Below, piece by piece: positions 51,484 to 59,083 of a stretch of 64,000 nt of DNA. Positions within the stretch are counted from its first letter, which is position 1. Each line of letters begins with the position of its first letter. Made by a program: the position numbers and the translations under genes. The notes beneath the pieces are model-generated. The model was not told where the DNA came from. It ran no database searches and was given only the letters and a program-made list of their open reading frames with translations. This stretch comes from Clostridia bacterium. Its GTDB lineage: Bacteria > Bacillota > Clostridia > Oscillospirales > Acutalibacteraceae. The stretch lies in assembly GCA_017521125.1 (NCBI GenBank), contig JAFXDV010000010.1, positions 1 to 64,000 of the forward strand, in the 5' to 3' direction.

Positions 51484-52126
51484 TTGTTGGTTGCGCTTCC
51501 TTTTCTGTTTTGGTTCCTGTAAAAGTTTCCATTGTGACACTTGTATCAGAAGAAATATCTGCTCTTTTAAGTACCTTTCCAATGGTGCCCAAAATAATTT
51601 TTACATCATTTAAAAATGTTATGTTGTTAACATACTCCACATCCAGACGGAATTTTTCTTCCCAGGATATAGCGTTTCTTCCGTTTATTTGGGCAAGTCC
51701 TGAAAGCCCCGGTCTTACGTCGTGTCTATGCCTTTGCTCTTCATTATAAAGGGGAAGATACTTTATAAGAAGCGGTCTGGGACCAACTATACTCATATCA
51801 CCCTTTAATATGTTGATAAGCTCAGGAAGTTCATCTATTGAGGCACTACGAATAAATTTTCCGTATCTTGTAAGTCTGTCTTTATCCGGAAGCAAGTTTC
51901 CGTTTTTGTCCTTTTCGCAAGACATAGTTCTGAATTTTATCAATTTAAATATCTTCTCATCTTTGCCCGGACGTTCTTGAACAAAGAAGGGGTTTCCCTT
52001 CATTATAATGGCACCGCAAATTGTAAAAACAACAAGGAAAAAAGAGAGACAAACAAGGGCGAATAACGATAGAACTATATCTAAAAACCGCTTAATATAG
52101 TTTTTATATAACCCTTTATTTCCCAT
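51476..52126 (-). CDS. pglC: Initiating bacterial sugar transferase (PglC-like phosphoglycosyltransferase)
   Basis: Transfers a sugar-1-phosphate to undecaprenyl phosphate, the first membrane step. The 216-residue monotopic protein has an N-terminal re-entrant hydrophobic helix (KRFLDIVLSLFALVCLSFF), LIKFRTMSCEKD, the catalytic Asp-Glu in IRSASIDELPEL and SIVGPRPLLIKYL, followed by RPGLSGLAQINGR. The short, single-domain form is like PglC and suits UDP-di-N-acetylbacillosamine-type substrates. The C-terminal 25 residues are Thr-rich and may be non-conserved. Confidence 0.92.
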   Translation of the reverse strand: MGNKGLYKNYIKRFLDIVLSLFALVCLSFFLVVFTICGAIIMKGNPFFVQERPGKDEKIFKLIKFRTMSCEKDKNGNLLPDKDRLTRYGKFIRSASIDELPELINILKGDMSIVGPRPLLIKYLPLYNEEQRHRHDVRPGLSGLAQINGRNAISWEEKFRLDVEYVNNITFLNDVKIILGTIGKVLKRADISSDTSVTMETFTGTKTEKEAQPTNV

Positions 52127-52140
52127 TTCGTCTACCTCTC

Positions 52141-53412
52141 TTATTCAAAACAATTTCTTACAATATCAATTAAAATATCTTGCTGCTGGGGAGTTAGTTT
52201 GTTGTCGCTTGGAAGACAAAGTCCTCTGCGGAAAATATCTGCGCCTACGTCTAAAGGCCTTCCGTCCTTGCCCTTTTTCTCTCCCGGTAGATATGCATCT
52301 GATATATCTCTGCCGCTTCCTTCTCTTGTGACGAAAGGATGATTTCGATATATTGGCTGCATATGCATAGGCTTCCAAATAGGTCTGCCCTCTGCCTTGT
52401 ATTTAAGCATTGCCTCTAAAATTTCGGTAGGACAACTCTTGTGGTGCTCCTGAGTAAATGCCGCAAAATTCTCACTTTGTGCATAACGACACATACCTTC
52501 GTTGTCAATAAGCAAACAAGACAACCAGTAGTTTGGCTCTGAATTCTCACTATCAAAAGGATTCATTGTTACAGGAAGGTCTTTAAAGCCCTCCTTATAT
52601 CTCTCATAAATAGCCTTCTTTTGTGCTATATGCTCCTCTAAGTAGGGAAGTTGTCCTCTAACAACTCCTGCTATTACGTTGCTCATTCGATAGTTGTAGC
52701 CTAACTCCTCGTGCTGATACCATGGAGCGTCATCTCGAGATTGAGTTGACCATTTTTTAACTTTTTTTGCCGCCCATTCCTCGTTGGTTAAAAGCATTCC
52801 TCCTGAGGTGCCTGTGATGATTTTGTTTCCGTTAAAAGATATGCATCCAAACCTTCCAAAGCTTCCGGTTTGTTTGCCTTTGTATGTAGCGCCTAAGGAC
52901 TCTGCCGCATCCTCAATAATTATTGCGCCGTGTTCATCTGCTATTTTTTGAATTTCATCAAGTTTTGCAGGGGTGCCGTAAAGATGAGCCAGTACGATAA
53001 CCTTTACGTCAGGATAAATTTCAAACGCCTTTCTTAGCGCCGTCGGATCCATATTCCACGTGTCATATTCTGAGTCTATAAAAACTGGAGTTGCACCCTC
53101 GTATACCACTGGGTTAACAGTTGCCGCAAAGGTTAAGTCTGAGCAAAAAACTTTATCGCCGGGCTTTACTCCTGCTAGTTTCATTGCCATATGTAACGCA
53201 GAAGTTCCTGTGCAGAGGCCAACGCCGTAATTTACGCCGATCTTTTTCTGCAATATTTCTTCCGTTGCATCAATATTTTCTCCTATGGTGGTCATCCAGT
53301 TTTTGTCAAAAGCATCTTTCATGTAAAGAAGCTCTTCTCCGTGCATTGTGGGGCTGCTAAGGTAAAGCTTTGGTTCAAAGCTTTTGTAGTTGTGTTTTTC
53401 CTCTATAAACAT
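52141..53412 (-). CDS. pglE: DegT/DnrJ/EryC1/StrS aminotransferase (PglE-like)
   Basis: A PLP-dependent sugar aminotransferase acting on UDP-4-keto-6-deoxy sugars. The 423-residue protein begins with a substrate segment (YLSSPTMHGEELLYMKDAF), then CTGTSALHMAMKLAG and VLAHLYGTPAKLDEI, IIEDAAESLGATYKGKQTGSFG, with the PLP-binding Lys in CISFNGNKIITGTSGG. It is the first gene of the polysaccharide operon, directly behind a perfect consensus promoter. The matching 4,6-dehydratase PglF is not in the window except for FnlA, which serves another branch. Confidence 0.92.
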   Translation of the reverse strand: MFIEEKHNYKSFEPKLYLSSPTMHGEELLYMKDAFDKNWMTTIGENIDATEEILQKKIGVNYGVGLCTGTSALHMAMKLAGVKPGDKVFCSDLTFAATVNPVVYEGATPVFIDSEYDTWNMDPTALRKAFEIYPDVKVIVLAHLYGTPAKLDEIQKIADEHGAIIIEDAAESLGATYKGKQTGSFGRFGCISFNGNKIITGTSGGMLLTNEEWAAKKVKKWSTQSRDDAPWYQHEELGYNYRMSNVIAGVVRGQLPYLEEHIAQKKAIYERYKEGFKDLPVTMNPFDSENSEPNYWLSCLLIDNEGMCRYAQSENFAAFTQEHHKSCPTEILEAMLKYKAEGRPIWKPMHMQPIYRNHPFVTREGSGRDISDAYLPGEKKGKDGRPLDVGADIFRRGLCLPSDNKLTPQQQDILIDIVRNCFE

Positions 53413-53509
53413 TTTAGCGCACCTTTCCGTTCTTTTTGAATCGACATTTCCAAACCGGGTTTTTTTGGCTGCGTTTTTGTCCCAAATTTAGCGTATATAT
53501 ATTCAATTT

Positions 53510-53538
53510 ATTATACCATTGTCGCTTTTTATTGTCAA
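53510..53538 (-). promoter_or_regulatory. Perfect consensus promoter of the polysaccharide operon
   Basis: TTGACA (53533-53538) and TATAAT (53510-53515) are exactly 17 bases apart on the minus strand. The start should be near 53503, leaving about a 91-base leader. The leader holds no obvious terminator or riboswitch. Strong constitutive transcription of the 26-kb locus is expected unless a repressor acts. Confidence 0.9.
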
Positions 53539-53559
53539 TGTATAATAATGGCATAAAAA

Positions 53560-55074
53560 CTACCTGAAATCTTGTGCAGAAACACAAGAAAACGCCAGGC
53601 AGACAACTGCATATATAGATAAAACCGACAAACTTAACGACATTATGTAAACCAAATCTGAGGGGTTAAAACGCCTTAAAACGCCGTCTGCCAAAAAAGC
53701 TGTTACCGAAGCTGAAAAGATGGGCAAAACCATCCATTTAAACGGCTTTATTTGGGCTTTTGAGACCTTAATCAGTCTGGAAACGTTGGCAAAACAAGTG
53801 AAAATGTTGCTGAGATACATAATAAACACAAAACCGTTAAGTCCAAAAAAGGGCAAAATCAGGAGTATTAAAATCAGTCTGCCGAGAGAGTCAAAAATAG
53901 AGTTTCTAAAGGTCACAATCTGCTCATCAAGGCCCTTTAGAAGTCCGTCAGAAACCGAGTCAAGATACATTAGAGGTACTAAGGGAGCCAGTGCCATTAT
54001 CATTCCTCCCACCTGACTGTCTCCATAAACAAGTCTACCAAGACGGTGGGATGCAAAAAAGAAAAGAGGGGCAAAAGGAATGGAAAAAATCAGGGTAATG
54101 TGTATGCATTTTTCTGCAGTATACTTTACCTTATAATCCTTTCCCGCTGCTGCCGACTCACTCATTTCCGGAATAAGCAGGGTTGCAAGGGCATTTAAAA
54201 ACGAGGCCGGGAAAAAGACAAGGGGCAAGACCATACCCTTTATCATACCGAATTTTGATAGAGCGTCGGAGGAGGAAAGTCCTGCTTTTTCTAGGTTTTG
54301 GGGCACCAAAATGTTCTCTGTCGTTCTTAAAAGAGAGTTGAGGTAACGCCCTGAAGCGATGGGTAGGGCTATGTGCCTGAGCTTTTTAAGTATACTGAAA
54401 TCAGGCGCTTTTCTTCCCTTTAGCACATCTAATTTTTTGCGGTCTTTTAGGTATAACAAATAAACGTAAAGGCAAGAGCAAATCTCTGCAATGGTATCTC
54501 CGAAAAGCACCGCCTTACAGGCTTCTTCCAGCCCTGCACTTGCTCGGCTTTTTATGAGAAAAACAATAACGGCAATTCTGATTATCTGTTCTATTATCTG
54601 CGCCGAGGAAGAGGGTGCAGTTTTCTTTCTCGCTATAAAATACCCCTTTACACAAGCCGACACCGCCATAAAGGGAAGAGAAAAGGATAATATCCTGAGG
54701 GATGGTGCCGCACGGAAATCAGAAATAAGGGTGGTAGCAATAAATTCTGAACCAAAGTATACTACTGCCGCAGAAAAAACCGCTATTGCAAGACTAACGG
54801 TAATGCACCGCCTTAAAATTTTCTCTATACCCCGTCTGGAGCCAAGCACCGCTTCATCCGAAACAAGGCGAGTCACCGCTATTCCCAGTCCCGAAGTGGC
54901 AAAGGTGGAAACAAGAACATAGACCGAGAAAATCTGTTGATAAAGGCCTATCCCCTCGGCTCCAACAGCCGCCGCCAACCAGACCTTAAAAAAGACTCCG
55001 ATAAAACGAATAATAATGCCCGTCACTGTCAAAATTATTGCATTTTTTATGAAAACCACCTTGTTTATTTTCAA
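53560..55074 (-). CDS. spoVB: SpoVB-like polysaccharide/lipid II flippase of the MOP superfamily
   Basis: A 504-residue membrane protein with about 14 hydrophobic segments. The opening VFIKNAIILTVTGIIIRFIGVFFKVWL and YQQIFSVYVLVSTFATSGLGIAVTRLVSDE are typical of SpoVB-type transporters. SpoVB is needed for spore cortex formation and is probably a lipid II flippase. I chose the TTG at 55074, with GAGGTG upstream; a GTG ten codons earlier is the alternative. A perfect sigma-E promoter lies upstream, consistent with mother-cell expression. It is separate from the polysaccharide operon. Confidence 0.82.
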   Translation of the reverse strand: MKINKVVFIKNAIILTVTGIIIRFIGVFFKVWLAAAVGAEGIGLYQQIFSVYVLVSTFATSGLGIAVTRLVSDEAVLGSRRGIEKILRRCITVSLAIAVFSAAVVYFGSEFIATTLISDFRAAPSLRILSFSLPFMAVSACVKGYFIARKKTAPSSSAQIIEQIIRIAVIVFLIKSRASAGLEEACKAVLFGDTIAEICSCLYVYLLYLKDRKKLDVLKGRKAPDFSILKKLRHIALPIASGRYLNSLLRTTENILVPQNLEKAGLSSSDALSKFGMIKGMVLPLVFFPASFLNALATLLIPEMSESAAAGKDYKVKYTAEKCIHITLIFSIPFAPLFFFASHRLGRLVYGDSQVGGMIMALAPLVPLMYLDSVSDGLLKGLDEQIVTFRNSIFDSLGRLILILLILPFFGLNGFVFIMYLSNIFTCFANVSRLIKVSKAQIKPFKWMVLPIFSASVTAFLADGVLRRFNPSDLVYIMSLSLSVLSIYAVVCLAFSCVSAQDFR

Positions 55075-55164
55075 CCTTTTCACCTCACTTACATTTCTAT
55101 GCACAGCCGATGAATTTAAGCCCTACTTATCAGTTTTCGGCTTCAAAACATCTCTATTTTTTGC

Positions 55165-55193
55165 TTGACAAAACCCTCTTGAGAATGTATGCT
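55165..55193 (+). promoter_or_regulatory. Promoter upstream of the tRNA-Leu region
   Basis: TTGACA (55165-55170) and TATGCT (55188-55193) are 17 bases apart on the plus strand. The start falls directly before the truncated tRNA-Leu copy, so this looks like the original tRNA promoter, now separated from the intact gene by about 165 bases. Confidence 0.65.
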
Positions 55194-55212
55194 TATTTAG
55201 TGGCTAATATGC
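55184..55212 (-). promoter_or_regulatory. Sigma-E-type promoter of the spoVB-like gene
   Basis: On the minus strand GCATATT (55206-55212) and CATACATT (55184-55191) are separated by 14 bases. Both match the mother-cell consensus KMATATT-N14-CATACAnT exactly. The -35 half lies on the opposite strand of the duplicated tRNA-Leu leader. Confidence 0.7.
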
Positions 55213-55232
55213 GGATATGGCGGAACTGGCAG
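55205..55232 (+). repeat. 28-bp direct repeat, truncated tRNA-Leu 5' copy
   Basis: TAATAT plus the first 22 bases of tRNA-Leu (GCGGATATGGCGGAACTGGC and AG) occur here and again at 55370-55397, where the full tRNA gene continues. Here the tRNA stops after the D-arm start and is followed by TTTTT. Confidence 0.9.
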
Positions 55233-55369
55233 TTTTTGGCCGAGCGCATCCTGTGGATGATAAAGCGAAGGTCAAAAAGGCGCCGCGGTCAAAAATTTTC
55301 GGCGCTTCAAGACGAAAAAATTTTGGGCACCGCAAGAGTCTCGCGGAGCGCGGCTGCTCCAAAACAATT
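55233..55369. repeat. G+C-rich insert between the two tRNA-Leu 5' copies
   Basis: This 137-bp stretch differs in composition from its surroundings. It has a CATCC/GGATG hairpin, a 9-bp direct repeat GGTCAAAAA with a 17-bp period, and a near palindrome AAGGCGCCG/CGGCGCTT. No gene is credible. It is perhaps a dispersed repeat or the remnant of an inserted element. Confidence 0.45.
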
Positions 55370-55375
55370 TAATAT

Positions 55376-55462
55376 GCGGATATGGCGGAACTGGCAGACG
55401 CGCTAGATTCAGGTTCTAGTCGGGGCAACTCGGTGCAGGTTCGATTCCTGTTATCCGCACCA
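55376..55462 (+). tRNA. tRNA-Leu (anticodon CAG)
   Basis: An 87-base class II tRNA with encoded CCA. The acceptor stem GCGGATA/TATCCGC is perfect, the anticodon stem CTAGA/TCTAG encloses TTCAGGT with anticodon CAG at 55410-55412, and a long variable arm (CGGGGCAACTCG) and T-arm (TTCGATTCC) follow. The discriminator is A, as required for tRNA-Leu. It ends at a strong terminator. Confidence 0.97.
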
Positions 55463-55507
55463 AAAACAAAACCTGATTTGACTTTGTGTCAAATCAGGTT
55501 TTGTTTT
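55463..55507. terminator. Bidirectional terminator after tRNA-Leu
   Basis: A perfect 20-bp stem (AAAACAAAACCTGATTTGAC and complement) with a 5-base loop and A/T-rich ends. It separates the tRNA from the minus-strand catabolic operon. Confidence 0.9.
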
Positions 55508-55594
55508 TTGTAGTTATATATCCTGAGATTTTTTAGCTGTTGGTATAGTCCATAACACAAGCATCGGCCCTCAATTACGTTGCCACTGCAAAAT

Positions 55595-56542
55595 TTAATA
55601 CTGAAAATAGTCATCCGCTTCAATCGTGGCGGCCAGATTCTCACTCATAATAACGTGTGTAGGATTCGTACGAAGCTGTAAAATAGATGCAGGAACCTCC
55701 TGGCACGGTTCGCCGAAAACACATAGACGTGATGTGAGTCGTTGCCACGTTACATGCGATCCGGCTGTGGTGATTCCGTGCATATCCAGCACGTTTTTCG
55801 CTTTAATAGCATCTCTTGGTCCCATCATGGCACCTTTGGGAGGAACCCTGGAAATATCACCTGAACAGCCGAAACCACCGTGCAGACTGTTTTGGGCAAT
55901 AGTTAGTGGGTGCAGGGCCGCAACCTTGGCTCCCTGCTCCAAATATTCTTCCATAGTAGGTTTGTACCAATCCTCAACAGGATCGATAAATGCCAAATGG
56001 CCGGGCCAACCTGGACCTGAATAAACAATATCTGCCTCGCCATCATCCTCCACCATCCTGGAGAACTTAGGTGTGTTTTCTTTGCTATGATAGATAAAAT
56101 TTTCTTCTCTGAAGCCCAGACCCTGAATGTTTTTAATCATATATTCTTGGAATGCATAGCCAAATCCGGCCTTGTAACTGAGCGGAGCAATATTGCCATC
56201 TTCATCTGCCCACTCGTCCATCATATAAAACTTCACATTACGCATATTTACTTTCATTTGCTGAAGCATATAAGCTACCTTTCGGTAGGTAGGACAAGGG
56301 TTGCACATAATCATAACACACTTCTGATCGTAACGGTCAGAGTCAACGATTCGCTTAACCATATCAGTCATCATAATCATTTCGAATTCTTCGTTGCGGA
56401 TCACATCGATCCGAATGTTGGGATTGGAAGGATGCCTACCATTCATACTGATAATATCTTCCTTTGTAATTCTGCGAACCCGATCAATCTCCGCTTGATT
56501 CGGGAAAGGATACCAGTCGTGATGGAAAGTTTCTTTGAACAT
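55595..56542 (-). CDS. NagB-like sugar-phosphate isomerase/deaminase
   Basis: A 315-residue member of the glucosamine-6-phosphate deaminase/isomerase fold, longer than typical NagB (about 265). In the active-site stretch, where NagB has GPDGHIAFNEP, this protein has GPGWPGHLAFIDP: the His is kept, but the catalytic Asp is Pro and the Glu is Asp. Its reaction may therefore differ from simple deamination. KFYMMDEWADEDG and LHPLTIAQNSL are other family stretches. It is the last gene of the operon. Substrate is unproven; an amino-sugar phosphate is likely. Confidence 0.75.
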   Translation of the reverse strand: MFKETFHHDWYPFPNQAEIDRVRRITKEDIISMNGRHPSNPNIRIDVIRNEEFEMIMMTDMVKRIVDSDRYDQKCVMIMCNPCPTYRKVAYMLQQMKVNMRNVKFYMMDEWADEDGNIAPLSYKAGFGYAFQEYMIKNIQGLGFREENFIYHSKENTPKFSRMVEDDGEADIVYSGPGWPGHLAFIDPVEDWYKPTMEEYLEQGAKVAALHPLTIAQNSLHGGFGCSGDISRVPPKGAMMGPRDAIKAKNVLDMHGITTAGSHVTWQRLTSRLCVFGEPCQEVPASILQLRTNPTHVIMSENLAATIEADDYFQY

Positions 56543-56562
56543 AATGGACTCCTTCTTTCTTC

Positions 56563-57897
56563 TTATTTTAGGCTTCTGGCGGTTGCCAGCGCCTTACACA
56601 TCAGTTTCATGCCAAACTCCTCGCTTAGCATAGAAGTATCTGTTTCATATCCACCGGTGGCTAGAGATTCAGGGGTATACATATAACCGGGTAGGCAACC
56701 GCCAGTCAGTTCGTTGACAATTACCGTGCCAAATCCGGCCATAGCCTTTAAGTATAAACCGTATTCCACAAAAGCCTCCCCCGGAATGCCAATAACACAG
56801 CAACCGTCCAGACGGAACGCAAGAACCTCCGCCGGTCCTTCATCTTCCAGTAGCTCGATTCTGACGCCTTTTTTCTGCATGAGTATATAACCCAGCTGAT
56901 CCTCAGAGCCCAGCAGTTTCAGATTTGCATTCTGCCATAGGTAGTATTCTTCCCGATTGGTAGAATTACCGTATCTGGTATACAATTCTTTGTAATTGGC
57001 CTCATCGATAGCTACTTTTTCACGTAGTTCTTCCTCGGTTCCGAAATTGCGCAGCTCCAGTTCTATCGTATCGGTGGCAACGGCAATGGTAATATCATCC
57101 TGCCATGTTGCGTTTTCCAGAACTTTGTGCGCTGCCTTGCCAAGACACCTGCCAACTCGCTCCGCTTCGTCATAGCTTTCACCCTGACGGTAGTATCTGC
57201 TAGACTGATTGCCGGAAGCGCCCTGCGCAAAGCCCACAATCACGCCGGGCTCCTGTTCCTCTAATTGCAACTTCAGATAGTATGGGTAGTCGGCAGTGCA
57301 GACATTGCTCCACTCGTGTATGAAGGTAGGGTGGAGCGTATAGTTGACCATTATTCCACGCACCTTTTCTTCCTCGTCACGTATGGACATTACGCTAACC
57401 AAAGGGTCGTGGGGGCCGCCAGGAATTCTACGATTTCCGCCAACGTCGGACTCCACACCGCACAGAGCGGTGCCATAAGTAAAGGTAGCAAGAAAAGACT
57501 CTTCCTTTGCCCGCTTTATGATTGCGACTATACTGTCGATTAAGTTTTGCACATATTCGATGGGCTGCTCCTTGCCCGCCTCCAAACTTTCAATATCCAG
57601 GCGTCCAGATGCCCAGGGGCCAGAGTGGGTGTGGCTGCAACTGATCATTACATGATTTTTGGGAATACCGCAGACTGTCTCTGCCCTTCTGCGAACTTCC
57701 TGCACATGCTTTTTGGAGAAAAACAACAAGTCCAATGTAACCATTGCCACTTCCTGTTTGCCATTATTCAGATACATACAAGCTGCCCAAAGAGGGTCAT
57801 GGCAGCCTTCATTATATCGGGGGTAATGGGGATAGCCTGCCAGTTCTAACCCCCGGGGAGGTGTAATATCTACCCTTGTCATAGCTGCTTTTAGCAT
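56563..57897 (-). CDS. Neutral/alkaline ceramidase-like amidohydrolase (N-terminal domain type)
   Basis: A 444-residue protein matching the N-terminal domain of neutral/alkaline non-lysosomal ceramidases: VDITPPRGLELAGY at the start, VMISCSHTHSGPWASG with the His-rich zinc motif, YTLHPTFIHEW and CTADYPYYLKLQLEEQ, VGFAQGASGNQSSRY with the catalytic-type Ser region. No signal peptide is visible, so it is cytoplasmic and more likely a hydrolase of small N-acyl compounds than a ceramidase. It stands between NagA- and NagB-like genes. Confidence 0.78.
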   Translation of the reverse strand: MLKAAMTRVDITPPRGLELAGYPHYPRYNEGCHDPLWAACMYLNNGKQEVAMVTLDLLFFSKKHVQEVRRRAETVCGIPKNHVMISCSHTHSGPWASGRLDIESLEAGKEQPIEYVQNLIDSIVAIIKRAKEESFLATFTYGTALCGVESDVGGNRRIPGGPHDPLVSVMSIRDEEEKVRGIMVNYTLHPTFIHEWSNVCTADYPYYLKLQLEEQEPGVIVGFAQGASGNQSSRYYRQGESYDEAERVGRCLGKAAHKVLENATWQDDITIAVATDTIELELRNFGTEEELREKVAIDEANYKELYTRYGNSTNREEYYLWQNANLKLLGSEDQLGYILMQKKGVRIELLEDEGPAEVLAFRLDGCCVIGIPGEAFVEYGLYLKAMAGFGTVIVNELTGGCLPGYMYTPESLATGGYETDTSMLSEEFGMKLMCKALATARSLK

Positions 57898-57898
57898 T

Positions 57899-59083
57899 TT
57901 ACTCTATCCTTTCTTCCATTTGCTGAGGTATGCCGTTCAACATTACCCGGTGTACCCGGAACATATCGTCCACAAAAACCAAATTTGCTTTCTTGCCAAC
58001 CTCAATTGTACCAATCTCATCATCCATACCGATGACTCTAGCGGGATTCCGTGCCGCCATCAAAAAAGCCTGGGCAATGCCGCAATTGGTATGCGTCATT
58101 ATATTGCGGCAAGCTGCCTCTAGTGTCAGCCTGCTGCCACTAAGATTTCCGTTGGCATCAAAACTCAAATCTGTAACATTACGTAAGTCTTCAGTGGACT
58201 CCTCGTCGCTTACAAAACTGTCAGAAATCAAAATTACCTTATCAAGCCCCTTGGCTTGCAGCACCATCTGCTGCAATTCCGAGCACACATGAATGCCCAT
58301 AGAATCGCAGATCAGTTCAGCATACATATCGCTATCCAAAAAGCAAGCTTCATCCGGACCGCATCCACGAGTTCCTTTCCATTTGGAAACACGCCCGGTG
58401 GCATCCATACAATGAGTCTGCAATTTCAGTCCATACTTTTTTAGTTTTCTAATTTCCTGAGGGGTCGCCTCGCTATGCCCGACAGCGAATGTCGCGTTGG
58501 GATTCATTTTCTTTGCGTAAGATACAAAGGCTTCGATCCCTTCTCGTTCCGGCGCAACAGCCCATACTTTCGCAATGTCTGCCGCCTGATTTACAATCTG
58601 TGTAAAATCAACTTGGTTTATGGCGCCTTTCCATCGATTTTTTTCCGGACTGGCACCAAACTTGGGATTCATATAAGGACCTTCCATATAGCAACCGCCT
58701 ATATTGGCTCCCTCCGGCTTGCGCATTGCAGACTTAACTCGCTGAAGCGCTTCCAAAATTTGTTCTTTTGAAAGATCATAGTAAAGTGTTGCCAGAACCG
58801 TAGTCTCACCGTGTTGCAAAAAATACTGTGCCGCACAAGCGGGATCTGTATCAAATCGATAACCATTTCCGCCATGATTGTGAATATCCACGAAACCTGG
58901 ACCGACATAATCTCCTTGTGCATCTATTTTTTCCGCATTCTGGGGAACAATAATGTCTCCGCGCTTTCCCACGGCGACAATTCGATCGTTTTCCACCAGT
59001 ATTTGCCCGTCCCACAAAATGCCGTTTTCCAAAACGACCTTTGCGTTTTCAATGCAAACCACTGTTCTCACCCCTTGTTCCAT
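57899..59083 (-). CDS. nagA: N-acetylglucosamine-6-phosphate deacetylase-like amidohydrolase
   Basis: A 394-residue amidohydrolase-superfamily enzyme of the NagA group. Metal-site segments: GFVDIHNHGGNGYRF (His-x-His at about residue 68), CYMEGPYMNPKFGA with the Glu, AVGHSEATP, LQTHCMDATG and LISDSFVSDE. The His-x-His is a feature of NagA forms with two metals. It would release acetate from an N-acetylamino sugar phosphate. The ATG start overlaps the kinase gene end by 16 bases; a good GAGG site is inside that gene. Confidence 0.85.
   Translation of the reverse strand: MEQGVRTVVCIENAKVVLENGILWDGQILVENDRIVAVGKRGDIIVPQNAEKIDAQGDYVGPGFVDIHNHGGNGYRFDTDPACAAQYFLQHGETTVLATLYYDLSKEQILEALQRVKSAMRKPEGANIGGCYMEGPYMNPKFGASPEKNRWKGAINQVDFTQIVNQAADIAKVWAVAPEREGIEAFVSYAKKMNPNATFAVGHSEATPQEIRKLKKYGLKLQTHCMDATGRVSKWKGTRGCGPDEACFLDSDMYAELICDSMGIHVCSELQQMVLQAKGLDKVILISDSFVSDEESTEDLRNVTDLSFDANGNLSGSRLTLEAACRNIMTHTNCGIAQAFLMAARNPARVIGMDDEIGTIEVGKKANLVFVDDMFRVHRVMLNGIPQQMEERIE

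Noticed and set aside
55110..55406. Plus-strand ORF covering the tRNA-Leu duplication
   Set aside because: It reads through tRNA sequence and the G+C-rich insert, with no start site or protein-like features.
55463..55507. Long palindrome as an att site
   Set aside because: Its A/T-rich ends and place right after the tRNA fit an ordinary bidirectional terminator.
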